Made by a program: the position numbers and the translations under genes. From positions 744,001-808,000 of the forward strand of contig NC_037310.1 of assembly GCF_000143535.2 (NCBI RefSeq): a stretch of DNA of 64,000 bases. The letters run 5' to 3'. The stretch's first letter is position 1, and every line of letters starts with the position of its first letter. The stretch comes from Botrytis cinerea B05.10. Lineage: Eukaryota > Ascomycota > Leotiomycetes > Helotiales > Sclerotiniaceae. Under the pieces are notes generated by a model. The model was not told where the DNA came from, ran no database searches, and saw only the letters and a program-made list of their open reading frames with translations. Below are positions 14,559 through 24,630 of this stretch, one piece after another.

Positions 14559-15035
14559 TTACTAGTCATTGGGGAAGAAAAATCAAACTACAAATTCGTA
14601 GAACATTCTTTTTCTTATTAATTATAGTAAATTTGAAATCTTTCGAAATTATAAACTTCGAATGCTTTTTCGTAGACATCTAGTACGAATAATAGTATAT
14701 ACATATTCTAATTTTTATTCTTATTGACACCAATTTCAAACAAATATAGTCTTAAACATATACATACTCAAGTATTTCTCTCAATAGATCAGTCTTATTA
14801 ATATAGTAGAGCTTATTTTAAAAATAATTATATATAATTTGAAAGTTTTAAATTGCTTTGATTTAATTATGGCGTTTTCAATTAGTTTATTAATTAATTT
14901 GAGATTTATATTAAACCAAAACAGTTCTACTCTAATATCAATATATTATTTTTGATAAATTGATTTTTTTTTTACAAATGCTTGATTACAAGAATAGTTT
15001 TACTATAGAAGTACATAATTATACATCACCATAAC
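14559..15035. repeat. Diverged repeat, copy B
   Basis: It shares TTACTAGTCATTGGGGAAG near the left end and TCTAATATCAATATATTATT near the right end with the 13.1-14.0 kb copy. Its shorter length is explained by the absence of the microsatellite segment. Differences are rich in C/T and G/A changes. Confidence 0.45.
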
Positions 15036-15530
15036 CAAAGAATTTTTATAATCAATTATAAACGATATATTACAAACTGTATAAGTTTCTCTCAATTTCA
15101 TTTTTGATTTTAAATTAATTAATAAATGAATTGAAAAAATAATTATTAAATTAAAACGATTAAGAGCTTTCAAACCATACACCTAGGTATTTATCCTTCA
15201 AACAAGCTTTATTATATCAATAACATCAATAAATCAAATCAATGAAATCAATCAGAAGGTAAGTTTAAGGATATATTCATAAGCAAGTATATAATAACTC
15301 TAAATAAATTTACTTTAACTAATTTTTAAAATCTAAATCTAAATTTGATCTTGAATTAGGATCTACCTATGTTTATGGAGAAAACTCAGTATTAGTCTTT
15401 AAATACTATTGATTATTCTACAAAGAAATTCAAAAAAGTTGATATTTTCACTATTTCAAATTTATTAGACTCAATATTTTATTAAGCTTTATATCATATT
15501 CATCACAAGAAAGTCGAAAATTATTAGTTA

Positions 15531-16380
15531 TAGCGTAGTTTATCAGTGCGTGCACCACTTCAAAATTATACTAAAATCAGGGCTCTCTTAGTATTTATAT
15601 TTTAATAATTGATCATTATTTTTGGAAAAGAAGAAAATATGTGAAAAGAATTTAATGTTAATTTAAATATTCAGAAACATAATTTTTATACAAACATATT
15701 TCCATTATATTTTAAAAAAGATTAAATTTGTCACTATTTTCGTTACACAAAACCTTTTTTAAAATACCTATTATATTGAATCAAGTTTCTAATGATTGAT
15801 TAGAAATGCTTATTACTTATAACGTGGTTTAACACCGGGTTGCCAATATCACTGGGTCGCCTTTCAAAAATATACCAAAACTAAGTCTTTTTTAATATTC
15901 ATATTTTAATAACTAATCATTATGTTTTTTTAAAAAAAAATATTAAATAATAATAAGAAATCACTTGTTGAAAAATCTAGCTTTTATATTAATATTTCTA
16001 TTATATTTCGAAAAAAGTCAAAATTGTCACGATTTTCGTTACAAAAAAATTGTTTTAATAATAACTCTTATATCAATTCAAACTTCCAATAAATCATCAG
16101 ATTTTTATAATATTTATACAATTAAATCTTACACTTTTAGATTTTATAAAATTATATTCAAGAATAAAGAAAGTGCACGGTTACACACAGACGTTTTTTG
16201 TATGTAAAAATCAATGGCGACCTGGTGATATTGGCGATCCCGTGTTAAACCACGTTATAAATAATTATAATGTTTTTTAGGAAAGATTAAATTATATTAA
16301 TAAAGAAAGAAAGTGTACGGTTACGCACAGACTAATTTTGTATGTAAAATGAGTGGTGCACGCACTGATAAACTATGTTA
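15531..16380. mobile_element. TIR element, copy 3 (outer), split by a second copy
   Basis: The left end TAGCGTAGTTTATCAGTGCG and the right end CGCACTGATAAACTATGTTA are inverted repeats of the TAACGTGGTTTA family, with an ATCAGTG extension also seen in the copy at 24.0 kb. The element is interrupted at 15,820 by another complete family member. Removing that insert leaves about 412 bp, in the size range of the family. Relative to copy 2 it lies inverted, because its left part carries the complement of the TTTTGGTGTATTTTGAA side. It is non-coding. Confidence 0.7.
15820..16257. mobile_element. TIR element, copy 4 (inner, nested in copy 3)
   Basis: About 438 bp. The left end TAACGTGGTTTAACACCGGG is matched by CCCGTGTTAAACCACGTTA at the right end. 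It lies wholly within copy 3 and so inserted later. Its ends are better preserved than those of its host copy, which agrees with a younger age. The TA at both edges fits target duplication. The stretch 15,965-16,207 happens to stay open for 80 codons but resembles no protein. Confidence 0.75.
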
Positions 16381-17297
16381 CATTAAACTCAAAATCATAT
16401 TCGATACATACAATATTAAATCTAATGTATCTAGTATACCTGGCTACATAAAAAAAAAAGATCGATGCGAGTATAACCCGAACTAAAATCTGAGTCAGAA
16501 TATACGTATAAAAGTACCTCAGTTAATAATAGAAAGTTAAATAAGAATATAAAGGAGAATACGAATAAGAATATTATTTTATTATATCATCATTCTAATA
16601 GATCTTATAAATTTTGTAAATCACATAAATCTTAGAAATCTAATATTTCATAACTCTTTTTCTGATTCTCCTTCTGATTTCTATTTTGATTGTTTTCTAT
16701 TGAATCTAAAAGCTTAAATATTTTTATCTCTCATATTATAGTTTCGAATCTCTAAACTTACTAGAAAAGTTTTTTGATCCTTTATAAAGTTCAGAACTTT
16801 AATTCAATTTAGTATTTTAGTGTAACTTTTAAGTATGATTATAATAAATAATTTTAATGCAATAATTATTATTATATCATAATACTGAGTGAATACAAAG
16901 GAGATCAGCTTTGTCAGTAATTATTTTTCTATTCAAACCCAACTTATTTCTATAATTAACTAGGTTACTTTTTCAATAAAATACTACTTGTCACTTAAAT
17001 TCTACAATTGTAGATAGATTCAATAGTCAATAACAAACGGGAAGATAAATTTAGATTTTGTAGTGAGAAATAGAAAGGTAAAAATAGATTTTATGATGAG
17101 TGATAGGAAGATGGATTTTATGATGAAATTGTTAGATTCTATAATAAATAGCGGGAAGACAGATTTTATAACGAGGAGATAGAATTTAGTTTCACAAGAC
17201 TAGAATCTATTTATTTAAGTATAGATTCTATTATAAAATGTATTATTAGAAGCTAAAAGATGTAAAGGTAAATTCTCTTTTAATTTTATAGTACATG

Positions 17298-17669
17298 TAA
17301 TGTGGTTTAGTGGCATATGGGCTATTCATTTTTGCATATAAGATTTGCTTGTGCATAACCGTGCACTTTTTTCAATAATATAATTCTACAGGATTTGAAA
17401 ATAAAAAATATAATTATATAACTATTACAAAAATCGAATTAATACTTCAAAATTCTGTTTGATATAAGAGTTATTGTTAAAAAAGTTTTTTATAACGCAA
17501 ATTGTGACAATTTTGATGTTTTACGATAAACAATAAGATAATTCGAATAAAAACTAGACTTCTGAGTATATCATTTTTCAAACTTCTTGAATCCGTTCTT
17601 TTAATTGGTCATTAAAATGTGAATTTTGGTGAATTTTCAAGTTGTACACATACTCATAAAACCACGTTA
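17298..17669. mobile_element. TIR element, copy 5 (short)
   Basis: About 372 bp. The left end TAATGTGGTTTAGTG is matched by ATAAAACCACGTTA at the right end. The interior contains GTGCATAACCGTGCAC, matching the GTGCGTAACCGTGCAC region of the family, and the GACAATTTTGATGTTTTACG area near the middle. It is shorter than other copies, probably through an internal deletion. Confidence 0.65.
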
Positions 17670-20600
17670 TTTCAATTATATTCCTGTAAACAAAAAGTTG
17701 AAAGTTGAAAGAAAAGATTTGTTGATTCCTCTTTTTTTTCGATGAATCTTTTTAATTGTGTTCTTAGAACGTCTTAAGAATATTATTCCAATGAAATTAA
17801 ACTTTTCTTGAAAATAATAGTCATTTTTGTTTTGTATTCCGAATTATCCTACATGATTTTTCTGATAATAATGCTAACCAAAGTCAATAAATGAGATTAA
17901 ACTCCTTTTATTCCATTCATATTCAAGTCAAGACGTCTACATTTTATCGAGTATGCTATTAAATGATGAAATCTACTTCTCTTCAATGATAAAAGAAGCA
18001 ATAATGTACTACTCTGATGTTATCAAAATCGATCTAAATTTATTTTTATAATATTTAACTCTAATTCAGATGCATTGGATTTTACAATAAGTTTTCATTT
18101 TTAATTAAAGATTTCAGTTTTTCAATAAAGTGTTTTTTTTTTTTTCGATTTTAGTCTTCAATTACGAATCTTAGTCTATTAAGTAGATAGGTGTTGTTCT
18201 TTCTTGAGGAGATTTATAAATATTGTTTGAATCTCTCAAGTAAAAAGTTCTCTTAAAGAATCCAAATAACAATTTTAAATCTATAATTCTAGATTTGATC
18301 TAAAATTGAAGTTTCTAACTATAGAATATAAATGATACCTAGGTACGACAGTAAATTCTGGTAATTTTAGTCATATAAAAGTAATTGGATTCTCTCTTAA
18401 TAGCAAGAAAGTGATTTGTTGAAGAAACAAATGAATCACTATATATAAGTCACTAATTCAATAGAATTGAATTAATAATCCAAATTGAATATAATACCAT
18501 GATCTCTATAAATCTCAAATGGGGTTTTGTGACGAATTAAATATTATTATGACACATCAAAATATTTGTTTTTATGTATTAATTATGATTCAATCTTGGT
18601 TTGCTTCTGGAAAGTTTATTAAATTGTATTTAAATACCATTAATATTTAATAATTCGCTAAAAATAGAAGATTATACCAATCATTATATATAGACGGATA
18701 CTTTTATGAGGTGAATGTGAATGTAATTGATTTTAGAGATTATTTTACCTAGGTATTAGATTCATTAGACAAAAGTTTTGTTGTGAAACTTCTTTCATTA
18801 GGTATATTAATGTTGGTAAAGATCTGGAGACGTAAAATGAAATGTTATTGAATTTGAAATAAAAACATTTCAAAATGTTAAAGTCTATTTTTAAATTTGA
18901 AGATGATCGCTTGGAATCTTATTGATATCATTGTCAAAAAAATGGTTTAAATGATAAAAAAATACAAAAATCAGAATCTGTGCAGGATTTAAAAAATATT
19001 TAAGGGTTCCCAGAATTTTCTTTGAAATAACTGAAATTCGAAGATTAACTTTCAGATTAGATATTTTGAAATCAAGCTTTAAACAATAAAAGAAAATTAG
19101 ATTATGTTTAAAAAGATATAGTAATAATGTAGAATTCAATTATTGTTATCTCTCAGATTAAATTTTCAGATACATATATGTTTTTCAGTCATAAGTTTTC
19201 ATGAATCTAATTTTAATATAATTTATTTAAATCACGAACTGGGTTTTCGACGTAATTTTCAGCAATCTTGAATAAGAAATTATTAAAAATTGATATAATA
19301 TAGGTAAAATTATATTCACAAATAGACTTTTTGATAATATCATAAAACAGCTATATCGCTTTCATGATAATCCTTATAATTTTGTGCAAGAATATTTTAT
19401 ATATGCAATGAGTATCTTACACATACCTAGGTATTATGCGTTTTTCTTTGAAGGTGATAAGCAAACATTATCATATACTTAACTTTTCTTTTTCATATTA
19501 TAAAACATTTAATCTATAATCAGCTTTTTGAGGGAAAAGATTAATGATAAAATTCTTTTTATTACAACACTATAATATCATTTTTTGTAATAAATGCTTG
19601 ATTTTCTCACTTGATATATTTAAATATCTTGAAGCTTGTAATTAGTCAAAGGGAATAACAACAATTCCATTAATGTTATTGAATAATTTAACATGTGATT
19701 TTATTACAACTATATTTTTACTATCGAGTTCATAGGTATTCTAATATTCTTAGCATTTTTAGTATTTTCATTTTGACGATAAAGATGAACGATATTTTTT
19801 TCCTTAATTTAAATTATCAATAAAATAAAATGATTCGTCAATCATGCCTACATTCAATTCAGAATATCGTTTCAAAAAAATGAGTATATAAAACATAGAA
19901 ATGTCGGTTATCTTTTTTCATATCGAAAAACTACTAATCGTAGTTATTTTTAAATAAAAACTAAATCTCATTACCTAGGTATTGAACATTAATAACATAA
20001 GTATAAACAACTCATTGATGATCAATGTTTGTGTAATACTGAAACAAATTGTAAAGATAGGTATTATTGTACCAAATTTAATATTAATGAATTCATTTAT
20101 AGCTCATATATTGGTTAAAGTTATATATAACAATATGAGAAAATCTGTAAAATCTGTTGAATTTCTAATGATTACATATTCATATTTCATGTCGTATTTG
20201 AAGATGTTAAATCCTTTTCTCATGACATGTAATGGAATTGAATCATTGATTTGATTACAATGCATATGCTAAAATATGTAATACTGAGTTTAAATACGAG
20301 AATCATAAATCTATTAACATATCAATAATTCATCAAAGTAGCGTTCTGAAGAGTTATTACAATCGTTTTTTTTTACTTCAATATTTTATCATATGAAAAT
20401 GTGATATATTTATAGTATATAGCTATGCTATAAACGATCTTACCTTTCTAAATAACCTCTTCTTATGACTTATCGATAATTAGCTTTTGAAGTTTACATG
20501 GATATACATATATCTTTATGATTGATAACAAGTTTTAGGACAATTACTTGGATTTCTTTTTCTTGATTGATAGAATTGATGAATAGTGTTTTTCGATTGT

Positions 20601-22516
20601 GAATTATTGAGAAATTATTAACATATATTTAAGAAAGAGTATTCTGTTAACTTATATTAAAATAAAAATATTGATATATCAATACATTAGAGAATCAACC
20701 GTTTTTTAAGAAAGGACATGTTTATTCATATATTTTTGCTTATAAATATTATAATAAAGTGGAAGTCAAACTTATAGGTTTATTCAAAATAAAGAAGTAT
20801 TAAAGTATGACAAAGACTAATTTGAAATTTCAATTACTGATTTTATTGTTATATTTCAAATTGTATTTGTAGAAATCATTATATCAATAAAATTTTAATT
20901 CAAGAACAATTAGTATACAGATGACTTTGTATACCTACCTAGGTAGGTATTGAATACTACGTATAGTATTGAAAACCTTTAATTAGAACACGTAAATGAA
21001 GCATAATGAATTTCTTAGTCAATTTTAAATGTTTATAGTTTCGTATTATAAATATGTTATTCAAGGGTGATGTAAAGAGTATGGTATAACAATAGTAATA
21101 ATAAAGTGATGATAATAGTATTATTATGAGTTAATTGTAACAAGCTGTTTAGTGGAAAGAACCCTTATATAACCCCAAAATTTATTCCTGTGTAAATATA
21201 GGTAACCAATGAATATTTGTAAAAAGTATAAGTATTCTTCTTTCATGATATCATTAAGTTAAAGAATAGAAAGTAATAAGTTTCGAATAATTTAATATAA
21301 AATAATCTTTCAGAATATTAAAAAAATTCGTACATGAAAATTCGCAAGATTTAAACTATTTCTCTTGAAATATGCAGATGCTCTAATTGAGTTATTGAAA
21401 ATCAATAAAAGTTAGGTAATCAAATTATTTCAAAAGAGAAACACTGAATCATTTAGCAATGCTTTATTTGTATGAATATAAAACACCTTTTTTTTACAAT
21501 ATAAAAAATTATTCACTATTTCTATAAAACGAAGTTGATAAATTTTAATGAAAAACAATCTTCAATCTACATAAATCTACATTATAATTGATTTAAGAAT
21601 TTGATGTCTTGAAGAAATGTAATGCTATCTACCTAGACACCTAGGTAAAGAAAATAAGACTTTGATAGAATATTCTATAAAAATAAATATAACACCAGCT
21701 TAATTTTTGTTCAAATAGTTTTAGTGAAATACAGAGATAAAATACTCATCATTTGAATTCATAATGAAAAAGCTTACCTTGAAATTAATATCAATAATAG
21801 AGTTTGTTTTTACTTTTAATTTTCATATTGAATTCAAGTTGAATAGGAACAATAATAATGTGAAAAGATCTATTTCATTAGATAATTAAATAAACAAGTA
21901 TTTTATAAATTCAATAATCACTTTTTAATCCCAGGGGTTATGTGCATTGAATAATTATATCTTTGTGCACAGTATCCTATTAAATATGACAAGTGTATTT
22001 TTAATTGAATGAATATGAACCTTTGTGTATTTAATAAATGAGTAGATTGTAATTATAATATAATTAATAATAATAATTCTGAACTATTCTTACAAGTTTT
22101 GGATGTAGATCCATTTTTACCGAGGTATTCATATATATCTTTTCGTAATAATAAAAGCTTTTTAACAGTTCATATATATTAGTTATGAAACTTCATAATA
22201 TAAACTGTATTTTATATCAGTTTTAAAACCCGTATCTCAAATTCTTTAAAATTGCGATTTATCATTCTTGAAGTCTTTTTACAAAGTGAATAAAATTCAA
22301 TTTAGCAATTGAAACTGCTATTATAATATTATATCTCTTCGAAGTACCTATCTATGAATAGTAGTAAATTCAGAATCGATTCACCTAGCTAAGCTAAACT
22401 ATCAATAAACTAAATTCATTTGTATTGATTAAAGTAAATTGAAAAAGATATAACGATAGGTATGTTTTTCTCTAAATATTCTTCAAATTCTTCAAATTCT
22501 CCATATTGTATTCGTA
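17670..22516. other. AT-rich spacer, no gene seen
   Basis: No supported gene. It holds six of the ACCTAGGT octamers, including the 20-base perfect palindrome at 20,931-20,950. Short open frames at 18,891-19,139 and 19,982-20,254 are chance: no family resemblance and no intron or codon-use support. Confidence 0.6.
20931..20950. repeat. Perfect 20-base palindrome around ACCTAGGT
   Basis: The sequence ATACCTACCTAGGTAGGTAT equals its own reverse complement. It extends the octamer by six bases on each side, making it the largest palindrome of this kind in the window. Confidence 0.85.
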
Positions 22517-23018
22517 TACAGTCACCGAGCACTACTACTAGGCGCTCATAAAAATCGCACCTAAAATAGTCGTTTCACTACTGTTATCTTATTGTTTTAA
22601 TAATATTAAAACTAAATTTGTTTTATACAAATTTATATATTTGAATTAAAAATTCATTGAAATATATAGAAATATTATATTTGATTTTTCAATAATTTTG
22701 TATACTTTATAATATACAACTGAAATTAGAAAAAGAAAAAGTTATCAAAATGACTTAAGTTTACTAGTAAAATAAGCGAAAATTATGAACTTTTATAAAT
22801 CCATTTTGCAATAATATAAATAACAGCTCAAATAATTTCAAAAAGCTTTGAGAAGTTGATTTTATTAAATATTAATAGCGACATAATGTTTATGGCGAAA
22901 TTCAAATAAAATTAGGTATTTATTCAAAGTAACTGATTTTATATAAATCAAAAGTAGTAAAACGATTATTTTAGTTGTGATTTTTATGAGCGGCTAGTAG
23001 CAGTGCGTTAGTACTGTA
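22517..23018. mobile_element. Second TIR element family (502 bp, ~65-base ends)
   Basis: The left end TACAGTCACCGAGCACT continues through ACTAGGCGCTCATAAAAATC. The right end, read on the other strand, begins TACAGTACTAACGCACT and continues with ACTAGCCGCTCATAAAAATC. Matching runs about 65 bases on each side, ending near CACTACT, with mostly transition differences. The TA...TA borders and CAGT start fit a Tc1/mariner or pogo-type non-autonomous element (inference). There is no open frame inside, and I saw no second copy in this window. Confidence 0.75.
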
Positions 23019-24019
23019 GTATTTATAATTTGTGATATTTTCATTTTCAAACCCGATTATAAAAAAATGATTTATATCCAGTTTGTGAATTAATAATACA
23101 TATTCCATTCATATATAGGTACTGATCTTATAATTTTTACATTTCTTTTTCTTTATTGTATTTGTTATTCTTATATAATGTCATAGTTATTTGCTATTAT
23201 TTTATAGCAATTATGTTTCTTTGTTTACCTTTCGTTTTTTTCATTCCCTGCTATCTCTTTATTTCATTAAACTTTTTATACACCTTTTTATTATTTTTTA
23301 TAGTATGATACGAAGTTTTTTATATAATCTGAATTTTTATATTGAAACGCTAATTTTGTTTTAATTCTTTCCATTATTTTATGATCTTTTCCTTTGTATT
23401 AATAATTAAATGTTATGTATTTCATATGACAAATGTTTTAATTAAAGGGAAATTTTGATTTTATATTCAAACTTCGATTATAAAAGAAATTAGATTATTT
23501 TTAAGGCATGTGAGAGTAATTTGCTGCATTTTATAATTGGATATTGTAAAGTCTTTAAAATGAACTTTAACTAATTCATCAATAAGAAAAGAGGTTCTAA
23601 ATTTGAACAAAAATAGAGACTATCTTTATTTAATTATTTTATTTAGAAAAAAAAACTTGAATTGAATATTAAGAACATTTTATATATTTATTATCATTAT
23701 AACAATAATTCAAGTCTGTAATACTATCATCTTAATATTATAAATAACACTATTAATTAGATCGATAAATATTTTCTATAAGAAATACTTCTATATTAAA
23801 CATCGAAACGGGTTTAATAAAATTTGCTCATTTTCTTATATAATTATAAATTCTAATTATCTAAATGTATAAAAGATAAATATAAGAAATTTTTAGGAAT
23901 AAATAAAGAATATCTCTTCTTTACTTTTTTTTGAAAAGTATACTTATCATTGTTACCTTTTAAATTTATGAAAGAAAGAAAAGAGAAAGATATCTATTCA
24001 CTATATAAACTATATATAA

Positions 24020-24460
24020 TAACATAGTTTATCAGTAAGCAGATCATATCAGTGAATAAGTCATCTCATTTTATATACAAAATTCGTCTGTACATAACCA
24101 TGCACTTTCTTTATTTAATAATATAGTTTGAAAAAATCCGAAAAATATTGAGATTTAATTATATAAATATTATAAAAATCAATTATTTATTGAAAAATCA
24201 AATTATTATAATAGTTATTATAAGAATAACTTTTTTATAACGAAAATCGTAACAATTTCTACTTTTTTTAGAATATAATAAAAATATTTATAAAAAACTA
24301 GATTTATAAGAAGCTAATCACTTATTATCATTGAAAGCTCTTTTCTTTTTTCAAAATAATGATTAATTATCAAAATAAGAATATTGAAAAAGGCCTAATT
24401 TTGATGTATTTTCAAATGACCCATTCACTGATATGACCCACTCACTGATAAACCACGTTA
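24020..24460. mobile_element. TIR element, copy 6
   Basis: About 441 bp. The left end TAACATAGTTTATCAGT is matched by ACTGATAAACCACGTTA at the right end, so the left end shows G-to-A changes. It contains AAAATTCGTCTGTACATAAC and TGCACTTTCTTTATTTAATA like copy 2. It shares the ATCAGTG subterminal variant with copy 3, which suggests two subfamilies: ATCAGTG and AACATC/AACACC. Confidence 0.75.
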
Positions 24461-24479
24461 AAGCTAATTGGCTTTTAAT

Positions 24480-24630
24480 ATATGTGAAGGTACGAGTAAA
24501 GACTTATATTATACCATAAGGGTAAAAGAGCTATGAAAGAGTGGAGGCCCTACTTATAGGAAGTAGGACACGCTAGTAGTCCGTACCTAACGCAACTACA
24601 GAACATGTAGTTGGCGTCGTGACAATATAC
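24480..24630. other. GC-richer island with two hairpins
   Basis: About 150 bases directly beyond TIR copy 6 with much higher GC than the flanks. CTACTT and AAGTAG flank a short loop near 24,550. Further on, CAACTACA and TGTAGTTG form an eight-base stem around 24,592-24,615. No tRNA or protein feature is recognised. It may be a less-mutated fragment of another element. Confidence 0.4.

Larger units (their letters stand above)
11473..21646. repeat. Cluster of ACCTAGGT octamer palindromes in the AT-rich block
   Basis: Exact ACCTAGGT copies start at 11,473, 12,065, 15,181, 18,337, 18,747, 19,425, 19,973, 20,937 and 21,639. The hexamer CCTAGG also occurs at 6,555, 10,207 and 12,090. The octamer needs four G/C bases in a row in DNA that is almost all A/T, so nine copies in ten kilobases far exceeds chance. 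Most are followed by A, giving ACCTAGGTA. The octamer holds no CpA or TpG, so it is not a preferred RIP target. Role unknown. Confidence 0.75.
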
